From Sipunculus nudus (Eukaryota > Annelida > Sipuncula > Golfingiida > Sipunculidae), in the NCBI GenBank assembly GCA_026874595.1, contig CM049319.1, positions 64,968,417-65,032,416 of the forward strand: a stretch of 64,000 bases of DNA. The letters run 5' to 3'. The notes beneath the pieces are model-generated. The model made no database searches. It was not told the origin of the DNA and was given only the letters and a program-made list of their open reading frames with translations. Position 1 is the first letter of the stretch, and each line of letters begins with the position of its first letter. Shown piece by piece: positions 33,361-43,940 of the stretch. A program made the translations under genes and the position numbers.

Positions 33361-35611
33361 TGTGACCTCAAAATAATTATGGTTCTGCCCCTGTCGGTAG
33401 GTGAGCTGTATGTGAAAGATGGAAAGTTTTGGATGAAAATTTTGGCTAAAAGAAGTATTTCTGGGGGGTGCAAACACACCCCATAACTTCGAGAATATAG
33501 GTCACAGTGACCTAATTTCAGGTTTGCAAGGAGATCTTTTTAGAACCTCTAAGACTGCATAGGGTTCATGGCCCTAGCCCCTACGGTTACGATTTGTGCC
33601 CTGCTAACGGACGGACGGCCGGCCGGACGGACAGACGGAAGGACGCCGGACAAAGACCCATCGCTATAGCCCAGCATGACTGAAAGTCAGCTGAGCTAAA
33701 AATTCAAGAAATTTGATTTTTTTCTTACTTTGCCATTTTAAAAGCTAGAGACAACCGGTTATTTGCATTAGGTAGTACTTTATGAGATGTTAATCATACA
33801 ATAGAAAGTCTTATAGAATCTCGTGCCATTTCTTGACAAAAGAGATCTTTCGAGATTTCATTAAATATGACCAAGAAGTGGTAATGTTAGAACAATGGCT
33901 TTCAAAGTAGTGTATTTTATGTAATTTATAAATATCTCGAATTTTTTTTTTGATTTTTCGGAAAAAGCTACTAGGGGGCGTGGTACGTGAGACACTGTAA
34001 CATATCATTTTGATGCAATATCTAAAAAAAATATCAAACATGTCACAATTTTTATTTTCGTATCTAAAACTAGGATCATTGTCTTATTCTTCTGCACATG
34101 TAGCTTTGTGCTGCGGTTACCATGTTTATCAAATATTCGGGTAAAACTTGGCAATCTGAAAATTTGGAGGTTTTTGCTTCTATTTCTGTTAAATTAATAC
34201 TACAGAGGTCTAGTGTTTTACACGAGGTAGCATTCCCTTGATTTTAAGTCATTCATTTGCAAGTCTCGTCAAATCTAGCTTGATTTTCCGAAAAAAATGA
34301 GAAAATACAAGATTTCACAGAAATGCTTATAAATCGATCACGGTTTATGATAAAGAGGAGTAGTTTCAGCATGTAGTAGTATTTCAGAAGCTGTACATGG
34401 GTAAACCGCAAATCTCACCACATCTCGTTTCATCTCCCGCCAAACGAGAATATTCGTGATTTGGAACAAAAGCTATATCTCGGTCATTTAAATGCTAGAG
34501 ATTTTATTTTTCCATTGTTTAAGAATCACTTGATTAGTTTTAAGTGACAAAAGTGAATATCTCGTCATATCAGGCACCATTTCTAGTCAAAAGAGAACAT
34601 TGGACCATTCAAAGCAACGGCTATAATTCTGTTGTTTTTATGCTGAAGACCTATAGTTTTCAGCAATTGATAGCGTCTAACACTCTCGGTCACATTATGT
34701 GATTATATTGTAAGTTTCTATCACAACTTTGATTGCAGCATTTGAAACTAGATATAATGCGTTTATCCTCTTGGTGAATGTCATATTCTTCCCTTACCAT
34801 AGTGACCTAATATACGTCACAATTCTTCAAATTCAAAATATGAAAATTTATTCGAATAGACTCTAGCGTATTTTATTCATGCTTTCAATTTTTAATGGCC
34901 TGAGTATATGACCTTCACCTGGAGTTTTTTTTCCGTCTTTCTGTCTGTTTGTCTACTCGTCTGCGACTTGTCTGTGACTTTTGAAAATCAACAAAACCGC
35001 ATGAAGATGTGCAACAGGGGTTGTTCATTTGACCAATTCCAAATGTTCCCTGCCTTTCTGCTCCTTGTTGTCTGTTAGTTTGACTTTTTTGTTTCTAGTT
35101 CCTTGCCGGAAATCTTCGATTTCGGCAAGCATGTTCGTCAGTTGCGTATGTCTGTTTGTCTCTTTGTCTCTTTGTCTGTTTGTTTGTTTGTCACGACTCT
35201 CCAGGCCACACTTTTGCATCAATCAACTTGAAATGATAAAACTGAAAGTCTCGCCAAATCTCTCACCATTTCTCGTCAAACGAGAGTCTTCGAGATTTGA
35301 TTAAATATGACCTACAGGTTTTAACAATGGCTTTGAAATTGATATATTTTGTGTTATTTATAAATATCTCGAAATCAGTTTTTCATTGTTTGGAAATAGC
35401 CACCAGGGGCCGTGGTACCTGAAACACTGTAACATATCATTTTTCTGCAATATCTAAAATAATTTTAAACATGGCACAATTTTTATCGTTGTATCTTAAA
35501 CTAGGAACATTGGCTTATTCCTCCGCACATGTAGCTTTGTGCTGCCGTTACCATGGTTACCAAATTTGTGGGTTAAACTTGACGATCTGAAAATATGCAG
35601 TTTTTGGCTTC

Positions 35612-36800
35612 TATCTCGGTTAATATTTATGTTTCAAGGGTCTAGTTTTTTGCATAAGGCTGCTTCCCCTTGGTTCTACGTCATTCAATTGCAAGTCTCG
35701 TCAAATTTCGCTCGGTTTATCGTCAAACGAGAAAAAACGAGATTTCACGGAAATGCTTATAACTCGGCGACTTTTACAGCTACACAGCTCTAGTTTTCGG
35801 CATTTCATAACATATGACCAGCTTGACACGCCAGAAAAAAAATCAGGCCAAATCTCGCACCATATCTCGTCCGGCGAGAAAAAAACGAGATATCATGGAA
35901 ATGCTTATAACTAGGCGACTTTTACAGCTACTCAGGTCTAGTTTTTGGCATTTGGTAACATTTGGCCAACTTGACATAGTAAAACTGCGATACTTGGCGA
36001 AATCTCGCACTATATCTGGTCAAATGTGGAAAAACGAGATTTCACAGAAATGCATATAAGTCGGCGACTTTCACGGCTAGACAGGTCTAGTTTTTGGCAT
36101 TCATTAACATTTGGACGGCTTGGCATGACAAACCTGCAAGACTGGCCAAATCTCGCACCATATCTCGTCAAACGATAAAAAAGGAGATTTCACAGAAATG
36201 CTAATAACTCGGCGACTTTTACAGCTAGACAGATGTAGTTTTCGCCATTTCATAACATTTAGACAATTTGATATGACAAATCTACAAGACTGGCCAAATC
36301 CTGCACCATATCTCGTCAAACGAGAAAACACGAGAGTACACGGAAATGCTTATAACTCGGCGACTTTTACAGCTAGACGGATCTAGTTTTCGCCATTTCG
36401 TAACGTTTGGCCGTCTTGACAAAATAAAACTGCTCGTCTTGCCAAATCTCGTACTGTATCTCGTCAAGCGAGAAAAAAACATGACTTCACGTAAATGCTG
36501 ATAACACGGCGACTTTTGCAGCTAGACAGGTCTAGTTTCCAGCATTTTGTAATATTTGACAAACCTGACATGACAAAACTGGGAATCTCACCAAACCTCG
36601 CACCATTTCCCGTCAAACGAGAAAACACGAGATTTCATGCAAATGCTTATAACTCAGCGGCTTTTATAGCTAGACAGGTCTAGTTTTCGGCATTTCATAT
36701 CATTTGGCCAGCTTGACATGACAAACATGAAAACGTCTCACTGCTTCTTGTCAAACGAGATTAACGGGATTTCATGAAAAAATTTTGAACTTGGTCCCTT
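35612..36800 (+). repeat. 148-bp tandem array
   Basis: The phrase AACTCGGCGACTTTTACAGC (with variants) starts at 35761, 35909, 36058, 36206, 36354, 36503 and 36651, i.e. steps of 148, 149, 148, 148, 149 and 148. Decayed units flank on both sides (near 35612 and 36790). Each unit also has a TCTCGTCAAACGAGA-type hairpin and CTAGTTTTCGGCATTTC. Confidence 0.9.
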
Positions 36801-37458
36801 TTACACTAGAAAGATATGCAGCTGTTAAAGGTCAGCCTGCATAAATAAACATATTATCCGTTTCTGCTGCCCCCACAATGTTGCTCATTCATATGACTGT
36901 TTCTACATGCACTCTCTGTCTATCTGTCTGTATCATTTCCATTTCCGGCAAGCGCGTGACCTCTGGTCATCTTGTCTGTCTGTCTGTCTGTCCGACTGTC
37001 TGTCTGTCTGTTTGTTGGTTTGTTTGTCTGCACTCTCCTGGCCACAATTTTGCCACAATCACCTTGAAACTTTCAGAGATGATGGAGAATTATATTTCTA
37101 GGTGCCCTATTGTTTTTGGTTAAAAAAGGTTAAAGGTCAAGGTCAAGGCCATCGAAAAACCTCGAAACCTTATTTTCCTCATAACTTGGTCAAAAATTGT
37201 CGTAGCAACCTCATTCTTACCCCATTTTGTTCGTCTTTCCATTGCCCATATCTTGGTATGATCAACCTTTGTTGGCCTTGTGTCACCTAGTCAGTATGTC
37301 TGTCTGTTTCAGGGTTTGTTGTCAATTTTGTCAACGGCCTTGTTGTTCTTTCTGACATTTAGCACTCTCCTGGCCACAATTTTGCCACAATCACCTTGAA
37401 ACTTTCAGATATGATGGGCAACCAAAATTCTAGGTGCCCTATTGTTTTTGGCCCAAAT

Positions 37459-37471
37459 AGGTCAAAGGTCA
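37459..37471 (+). promoter_or_regulatory. DR1 nuclear-receptor-like site
   Basis: AGGTCAAAGGTCA, a perfect DR1, inside an R3 unit and overlapped by AAGGTCAAGGTC. Near-matches lie at 25182, 37133 and 39359. Confidence 0.4.
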
Positions 37472-37859
37472 AGGTCGAGGTCATCAAAAGTATACAAAAC
37501 GGGTTTTTCTTCATATCTTTGTATCTACTTGAACTATAGCTCATTTTAATCGTCATCAAATGGCCTTTCTTCTGGTGGGTACCTGACTCAAATTTTCCGT
37601 TTCCATGGTAACACATTTTGGGGAAAAATTATCATATTTGAAAATCAATGGACTAATTTGTCAGTTTTAATGCTAGAGAGGTCTAGTTTTTTTCCATTAG
37701 GTTGCATTTGTTTAATACTACATGATTTTATTAAAAGTCTGGCATTATCTCGTTAGATAGCTCATCAAACGAGATATTTCGAGATTTCATTAATCTTGCC
37801 CTGGAGGCCACAGTTTTGCAGGAATTTTTTTTAAAACTGATACATTTCAAGTCTTACCC

Positions 37860-40040
37860 TAGTATCTCGAATTTGTTTTTTCAATTTTTTGATAGGGCCA
37901 CTAGGGGGCGCTGGATGCGAACCTCCCCAACATATCATATTTTGGCCATATCTCCAAAATTATAAGCCTCAATTACATAAACTATAGCTTATTTTCTTTC
38001 TCTGAGTCTTCTCCATAACCTGGTGTAGTCAGCTGGTCACAATTTTGTGTCACTTTGTCAGTGTGTCTGTCTGTTTGTCAGTTGTCCTCAAATTCGCCTG
38101 CTTGCTCTTGCGTCTCACATATAGCATTCTACAGCCCCCAGTTTTGAAAGAATCCTTTTGAAACTATTACATCTTAAGTCTTACACTAATATCTCGAAAC
38201 CAATTTTTCATTTTCCGGATATGGCCGCTAGGGGGCGCTGAACTCGAACCTCTCCCAACATATCATGCTTTGGCAATATGTCCAAAACTATAAACCTCAG
38301 TTACATAAACTAGCTTTTTTCTTCCTTTGAGTCTTCTCCATAACCTGGAGTAGTCATCTGGACTCAATCTTGAGTCACTTTGTCAGTGTGTCTGTCTGTT
38401 TGTCAGTTGTCCTCAAATTCGCATGCTTGCTGGTTCTTGCGTCTCACATATAGCATTCTATAGGCCACAGTTTTGAGGGAATCCTTTTGAAACTATTACA
38501 CCTTATGTCTTACACTAATATCTCGAAATAAATTTTTCATTTTCCGGATATAGCCACTAGTGCGCGCTGCACACGACCCTTACACACATACCATTGTATT
38601 GGCCATATCTCTACACCCAAAGCCTCAGTTACATAAACTATAGCTTATTTTCTTCCTTTTAGTTTTCTCCATAACCTGATTAAGGCATCTGGTTTCAATC
38701 TTCTGTCACTTTGTCAGTGTGTCCATCTGTTTGTCCGTTATCCTCAAAGTCGCCTGCTTGCTGGTTCTTACGCCTTACATATAGCATTCTACAGGCCACA
38801 GCTTTGACGGAATCCTTTTGAAACTGGAACATCTCATGTCATACGCTAATAATACGAAACGCGTTTGTCGTTTTTGCAATATGTCCGCTAGAGGGCGCTA
38901 CAGTCGAACCTCCCAAGTATATCATTAATTCGCCATACCTCCAAAACTATTAATCTAAATTACATAAATTATAACTCATTTTCTTCCTTTGAATCTTCTC
39001 CATAACTAGGTTAAGTCATCTGGTGTCAATCTTGTCTCACAAAGTCAGTATGTCTGTCTGTTCGTCTTTTGTTGTCGGCTTTGTCTGCTTGCCTGTTCTT
39101 TTGTCTCATATGTCATTCTACGGGCCACATATTCTCAGCAATGGCCCTGAGAGTCATTCCATTGATAGAAAACCGACAAAATTTTCTGTCTGTCCGTCTG
39201 TGTTTCACTTCCGATTTCCGGCAAGCGTTCGACCTATGGTCGTCTAGTTTGTTTGTCAGTACTCTCCTGGCCACAATTTTGTAGCAACCAATCTGAAACT
39301 TTCAGGGTTGATTGAAAGTCAAAAGTCCTGGTAGCCTATGGTTTTAGGTAGGCATAAGTCAAAGGTCAAGGTCGAGGTCATCGAAAAACGTCGAAATTTT
39401 ATTTTCACCATAAATTTGTAACTATTGGCCCTATTGTCACAAACTTAGGCTCATTTTCTTCCTCTGTGTCTTCTTCATAACATGGTTTTGCCATCTTTGC
39501 TCAACTTTGTGTTACTTTGTCAGTATGTCTGTCTGTCTGTCAGTTGACCTCAATTTCAACTCCTTGCTGGTGCTTCTGTCTTACATATGCATTCTACAAG
39601 CCACAGTTTTGCAAGAATCCTTTCGAAATTGATGGATCTTATGTCTTACACTAATATCTCAAAATTGATTTATCATTTTCGGGATATGGCCGCTCGGGGG
39701 CGCTGCACTTAAACATCATCAATGTATAATTTTTTGACAATATCTCCGAAACTATACACCTTAATTACATACACTATAGCTTAATTTCCTCCCCTGAGTC
39801 TTCTCCATAACTTGGTTAAGTCACCTTGCCTCAGCTTTGTGTCCCTTTGACAGTATGTCTGTCTATCTGTCAGGTGTCATCAATTTCGCCCTCTTGCTTG
39901 TTCTTGTGTCCAACATATAGCATTCTACAGGCCACGGTTTTGCAGGAATGCTTTTGAAACTGATACATCTTATGTCTTACACTAATATCTTGAAAGTGAT
40001 TTCTCAGTTTCGGAAACTACCCGCTAGGGGGCGTTGCACA
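37860..40040 (+). repeat. ~328-bp tandem array
   Basis: The CTAGGGGG-type block falls at 37901, 38228, 38557, 38888, 39693 and 40024; neighbouring steps are 327, 329, 331 and 331 bp (one interval spans an inserted block at 39050-39400). Each unit reads: TATCTCGAAA, TTTTTCATTTTCCGGATATG, CTCF-like block, CTCCAAAACTAT, AAACTATAGCTTATTTTCTT, CACTTTGTCAGTGTGTCTGT, and CTGGTTCTTGCGTCTCACAT. Confidence 0.88.
37895..40036 (+). promoter_or_regulatory. Array of CTCF-like motifs, one per 328-bp unit
   Basis: GGGCCACTAGGGGGCGCTG (37895-37913), TGGCCGCTAGGGGGCGCTG (38222-38240), TGGCCGCTCGGGGGCGCTG (39687-39705) and TACCCGCTAGGGGGCGTTG (40018-40036), with decayed versions near 38557 and 38888. They all point the same way. 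The match to the CTCF consensus is by eye. Confidence 0.45.
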
Positions 40041-41335
40041 TGAAACAATACAACATATCATTTTTTGCCCAGATCTCTAAGACTTTAAACCTAAATTTCA
40101 TAAACTGTAGCTTATTTTCTTCCTCTTTTTTCTTCATAACATAGTTTAGTCTTTTTGTCTTTACTTTGTGCCGCTTTGTCAGTATGTCGGTCACTTCAAA
40201 ACACTTCAAAATGTTATTTTCCTCATAACTTTGTCCATTCTGGCCCTATCTTCACAAACTTTGGCTCATTTATTTTCACCTTCGTCTTCTACATAACTAA
40301 GTCTATTCAACTGGTCTCAACTTTTTGTCACTTTGTCAATATGTCTGTCTGTTTGCAAGTTGTCCTAAATGTTGCCTTCTTGCTTGTTCTTGCCTCTGTT
40401 ATAATAGCATTCTATAGGCCACAGTTTACCAGGAATCACTTTGCAACTTTCACCTTTTGTATATTGGAACGATTTCTTGAAGCTGTATATGTATTTTTAA
40501 ATTGGTCAAAGTTCAAGGTCAAAGTCATGAAAACACGTCAGATTATTATTATAATTGTAACTTTGTCAATATTGGTAAAGTCTTTACAAACAATGGCTCA
40601 TCTTCCTCGTTGTCTTCTTTATGACATGTTCAGGTTATCTGTCTTCCAATCTGGGTCAGAGTATTTCCGGCAAGCGCGTGACCTCTGGTCGTCTTGTTTT
40701 TTATTTATTCATCTTGTACAACTGATATTTCTAATTGAATTTAAAACCTGTGAGATAACGCCCTGAACACTGCGCGTGACCTACCAGTGACCCCTCGTTA
40801 GTGTAGCGAATAACGATTTGTGCCCTGCTAAAGACGGCCAAACGGACGATAGCCACCAAGGTGACTATAAAATGTTAGATATATCTGAGAGTACATTATA
40901 TAGTCACCACCCAGTGTATTCTAACCTCTGTATAATCTGTGTCTAAGAAAGGGAGAAACCCCTCAGTAACTCAAGTATCTCATTTTGAAAGATAAAATTC
41001 TGTTATGATAAGTTAATTGTATAAATTTCCTGCTTAATTAAGTCTTTAACTCTTATAAAACGGAACCAGTACACAAAACATTGTCGCCATATGGATACGT
41101 ATACATTATAACTGCTTCTGTCATGGTGGTAATAACAAGTACGACCCGTGTCTTCTTAGACCAAAATACACGATAAAGTAAAATGTACTTACAAATGCCA
41201 ATATGTTGCAGTTGTATTGAAAATAAGATACTTTTTCTATGTTGAAGAAGTTTTAATGTCGACCCATCGGTGAAACAGGAAATAAAACTGCCTTTTCCGG
41301 AAAATACGATGGTATCGTGGTCAAATACCACTTTT

Positions 41336-41790
41336 GGGGCTGTCCCAGTTAGGCGACTCTACAGGCGAACAGGCTGTCGCCTCATGGTCGCCGAAAAAAA
41401 AAAAAAAACAGGCGACAGGACCTCCGCTACGAGTATAGTCTACGACAAGCTACAACTGTTTGATGACTGTCTGACCACAAGCTACGACAAGCTGCCGACA
41501 ACCGGCGACACAATCGAATAATTACCCACGACAACCTACGATCACATCTACGGCAACTTACGACTACACTGGCGACGACCTACGACACCAGAATTCATGC
41601 TATGTCCACCCGCGACAAGTTTCGACGAGTCTGTACCCTGTGTTATGTGAGAAACCGGAGCTGGCGGTAAAAAGCTGTCGCCTGAGAATTTTGAACATGT
41701 TGAAAATCAAGCGGCGACAGGTAAGACGCCGGCGACAATGAGGCGACAGCCTGGTCTTCGTAGAGTCCCCTAATTAAGTGGGACAGCCCC
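41336..41790. mobile_element. 455-bp MITE-like element
   Basis: The ends are GGGGCTGTCCCAGTTAGGCG and an inverse copy ending TGGGACAGCCCC. The arms stay similar for about 60 bp, including GGCTGTCGCCTCAT and its inverse. The interior is full of GGCGAC/CTACGAC units and has no coding capacity. No convincing target duplication is visible, so the superfamily is open. Confidence 0.75.
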
Positions 41791-42524
41791 ATAATCTCTG
41801 TATAGGGGGAGGTGAGAAACAGTAGTCCGTTAACGGTGCAAGACGTTTCGTCGATGCAGGCGGCTGAGCGGACGACTGACAAAGCGCCATACCTATATGC
41901 CTCAGTTGACTTCGAGTCAACTCAGCTCAAAACGGCAGGCTGCTCCTTACGAGAAAAAAAAAAACACCCTGTTAGTGCATATAGGTTCTGGCCTGTACCA
42001 CAGAGCGTGTCCGTGTTACCGAAAGAAGACACGAAAGAAAGACAGCTTTTCCAAAAATGCTAAAAACCCGGCCGACTTGTCACTTGCCTGTGAGGAAATG
42101 GGACACTAGATGCATATTTCATGCGAGGTTGTCCGCAGAATTAATCAAACGTGCACCGTCTGTTGTTAGTTTCAGCCTCAGTGGGGCAGGATTATACTTT
42201 CGACACAAGTTACGGTCGAGCTTAGAAGTAAAATCAGAAAGGGTAAGTTTTTATTTTTTTTCAAGTTGCGTTTTCTATTTTTTCAAGTTTTTTTTTCAGA
42301 GTAGCGAAAGTTTAAGCACGTCAGCCATTGACTGGTGATAACGAATGACAGAGTGGTAGCATATGGTTGTTAGTGAACTGCACAGATAATTTATAATGGA
42401 ACGGATAATTCTTTATTCTTAAAAAGGAATGAACGTCTCATATGCCATATATGTATGTCAAGGTTAAAAAGGAATCTGTTGCAATATCATTTTAGTTTTA
42501 AGCACAATAATTGCTGTCAACCTG

Positions 42525-42592
<68 letters not shown>

Positions 42593-42986
42593 TCCTGGTA
42601 CCCTAGGTATAATATGTTGTTTTCATAAATAGTGGTCTAAAGATTGATTTAACCGGATGTTTGGCGAAACATTGGTAAATAATTACAGGACTGATTTAAA
42701 TAAATATTTTGTCTGCTGTATTTAATAAACAGGCCCAAAGGAACATATTATAGTAAACTTTATTGTAGTTTTTAGATTAGGGACAAAAAGTAGCCTTATT
42801 ATATAGTAAATGTGTTTTTTTATTCAAAATAAACCATATTTTTTTGCTGCTACTGAACGTTATAAAAGCGCAACATATTATCTGTTTTACACTTCAGCAA
42901 GTTATAAACCTTTATTTGTTTGGCAGTGAGTAGGTTGTGACGATGAAAAATATAGACATTTTCAGATATCTAACATTAAAAACCCA
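41791..42986. other. Unassigned stretch
   Basis: 41904-41922 has the palindrome AGTTGACTTCGAGTCAACT. A donor-like GGTAAGTT lies at 42241, after a short open stretch, but nothing supports an exon. An (AT)n tract lies at 42529-42588. No gene is recognised. Confidence 0.45.
42529..42588. repeat. (AT)n microsatellite
   Basis: About 60 bp of AT dinucleotide repeat. Confidence 0.95.
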
Positions 42987-43180
42987 TGAACTTTTTTTAT
43001 TTTACCTGGATTGTGCAACTAGTTATAATAACTATTCAATACCCTGGTACTCGGACTAACCCGGACGGGCTGCTATACCACCCACTCTCATATATAGCAA
43101 CGCCGGGATTGTGGAAGTTCGAATCCGGGGTCGCCACCGGGAGAGAGCCGAGCGTTTTACCACTCAACTGTCCACCAATT
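42987..43180 (-). mobile_element. tRNA-derived SINE, copy 3
   Basis: Read on the minus strand: GGACAGTTGAGTGGTAAAAC (A-box region), GGCGACCCCGGATTCGAACT (B box region), a body with GAGAGTGGGTGG, and a tail with GCACAATCCAGGTAAAATAA. It is more diverged than copies 1 and 2 and lacks the first bases of the head. Confidence 0.7.
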
Positions 43181-43940
43181 TCTTCAAATCTTGCAGGCAA
43201 ATATCCCTTGTAGTTCATACTATGATGAAACAAATGATCGATTATTTTCGTTAAGCATTGTATGATGGAAAGGGAATACACTTGTGGTTGTAATGCGTTT
43301 AAACCGCAAGTAATCCCTAAACTGGACAGTTTCACATATATTTATTTTTTAATATATGCAACCATTTCATAACTGTTGCTATGTTTTCAAGAGGTGGTCC
43401 AAGGCTATTGGTCATACGTTTTTCTTCATACTTCTATAAGACTCCTTTTGTGCACGGTCAAAAAGATGAAATATGGTACAGAGTAACACCGCTAACAAAG
43501 TAATTTTTTTTCGATCAATTTCATGGAATATCCTCTCCTGAATTAATCCTGGATATTCCCACTGTGATAAATATCACGAGGGTTTCTGTTCCTTGTTTCT
43601 TTTCTCCTTTCTTGCTCTTCAGGAGCAGAAGAACCCCCCCCCCCCCCCCCGGATTGTTTTGTGGCCTCTTCAGTTATATTATCGGATAAAGTTTTTTTTT
43701 TCAATTAGGGTTACTCCGCCGCAGCAAACGACAAGACTGGTATAAGCGAGATTATTCCAAAATATTTTTCGGATTAAAAAAATCATGCATTCACATATGG
43801 GTCAGGGAAAAAAAGAGTATATAAATTTGGGTCGTGATTATGAGACTGGCTCTGGTCTTGATTTTGTCCTTTATTGGTTAAAATCATGAAAAAAAAACCA
43901 TTGAATTTCTACGGCGTCTCGTATAGGACACAGAAAACTA

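Larger units (their letters stand above)
29721..33708 (-). repeat. R2 copy on the minus strand with AGGTCA arrays
   Basis: Both diagnostic R2 ends are present in inverse. The right edge (33600-33708) is the inverse of the start motif TTTTTAGCTCAGCTGACT and its GTCCG run. The left edge (29722-29755) is the inverse of CAGCTGAGCGTCATGACCCA plus TGGGTCACTTGTT. The inside holds about ten copies of a ~130-150-bp unit with TGTGACCTTGACCTTTGACC. 31580-32900 is less repetitive and without a recognisable gene. No transposase is present. Confidence 0.75.
33709..41050 (+). repeat. R3 mosaic repeat region, second part
   Basis: It resumes the unit types of 24868-29720: TCTCGTCAAACGAGA hairpins, TATCTCGAAA phrases, GTCTGTCTGT runs and CATTTCCGGCAAGCGCGTGA ends (36947, 39212 and 40665). 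Two ordered tandem arrays lie within it (listed separately). The long plus-strand frame at 40155-40766 is a translation of repeat units and has no family signature. Confidence 0.7.

Noticed and set aside
40155-40766. 203-codon plus-strand frame
   Set aside because: It runs across R3 repeat units, whose sequence recurs elsewhere with stops; no domain is recognisable.
42200-42260. GGTAAGTT splice-donor-like site with upstream open stretch
   Set aside because: A single short consensus match in AT-rich DNA; no promoter, acceptor or protein support.
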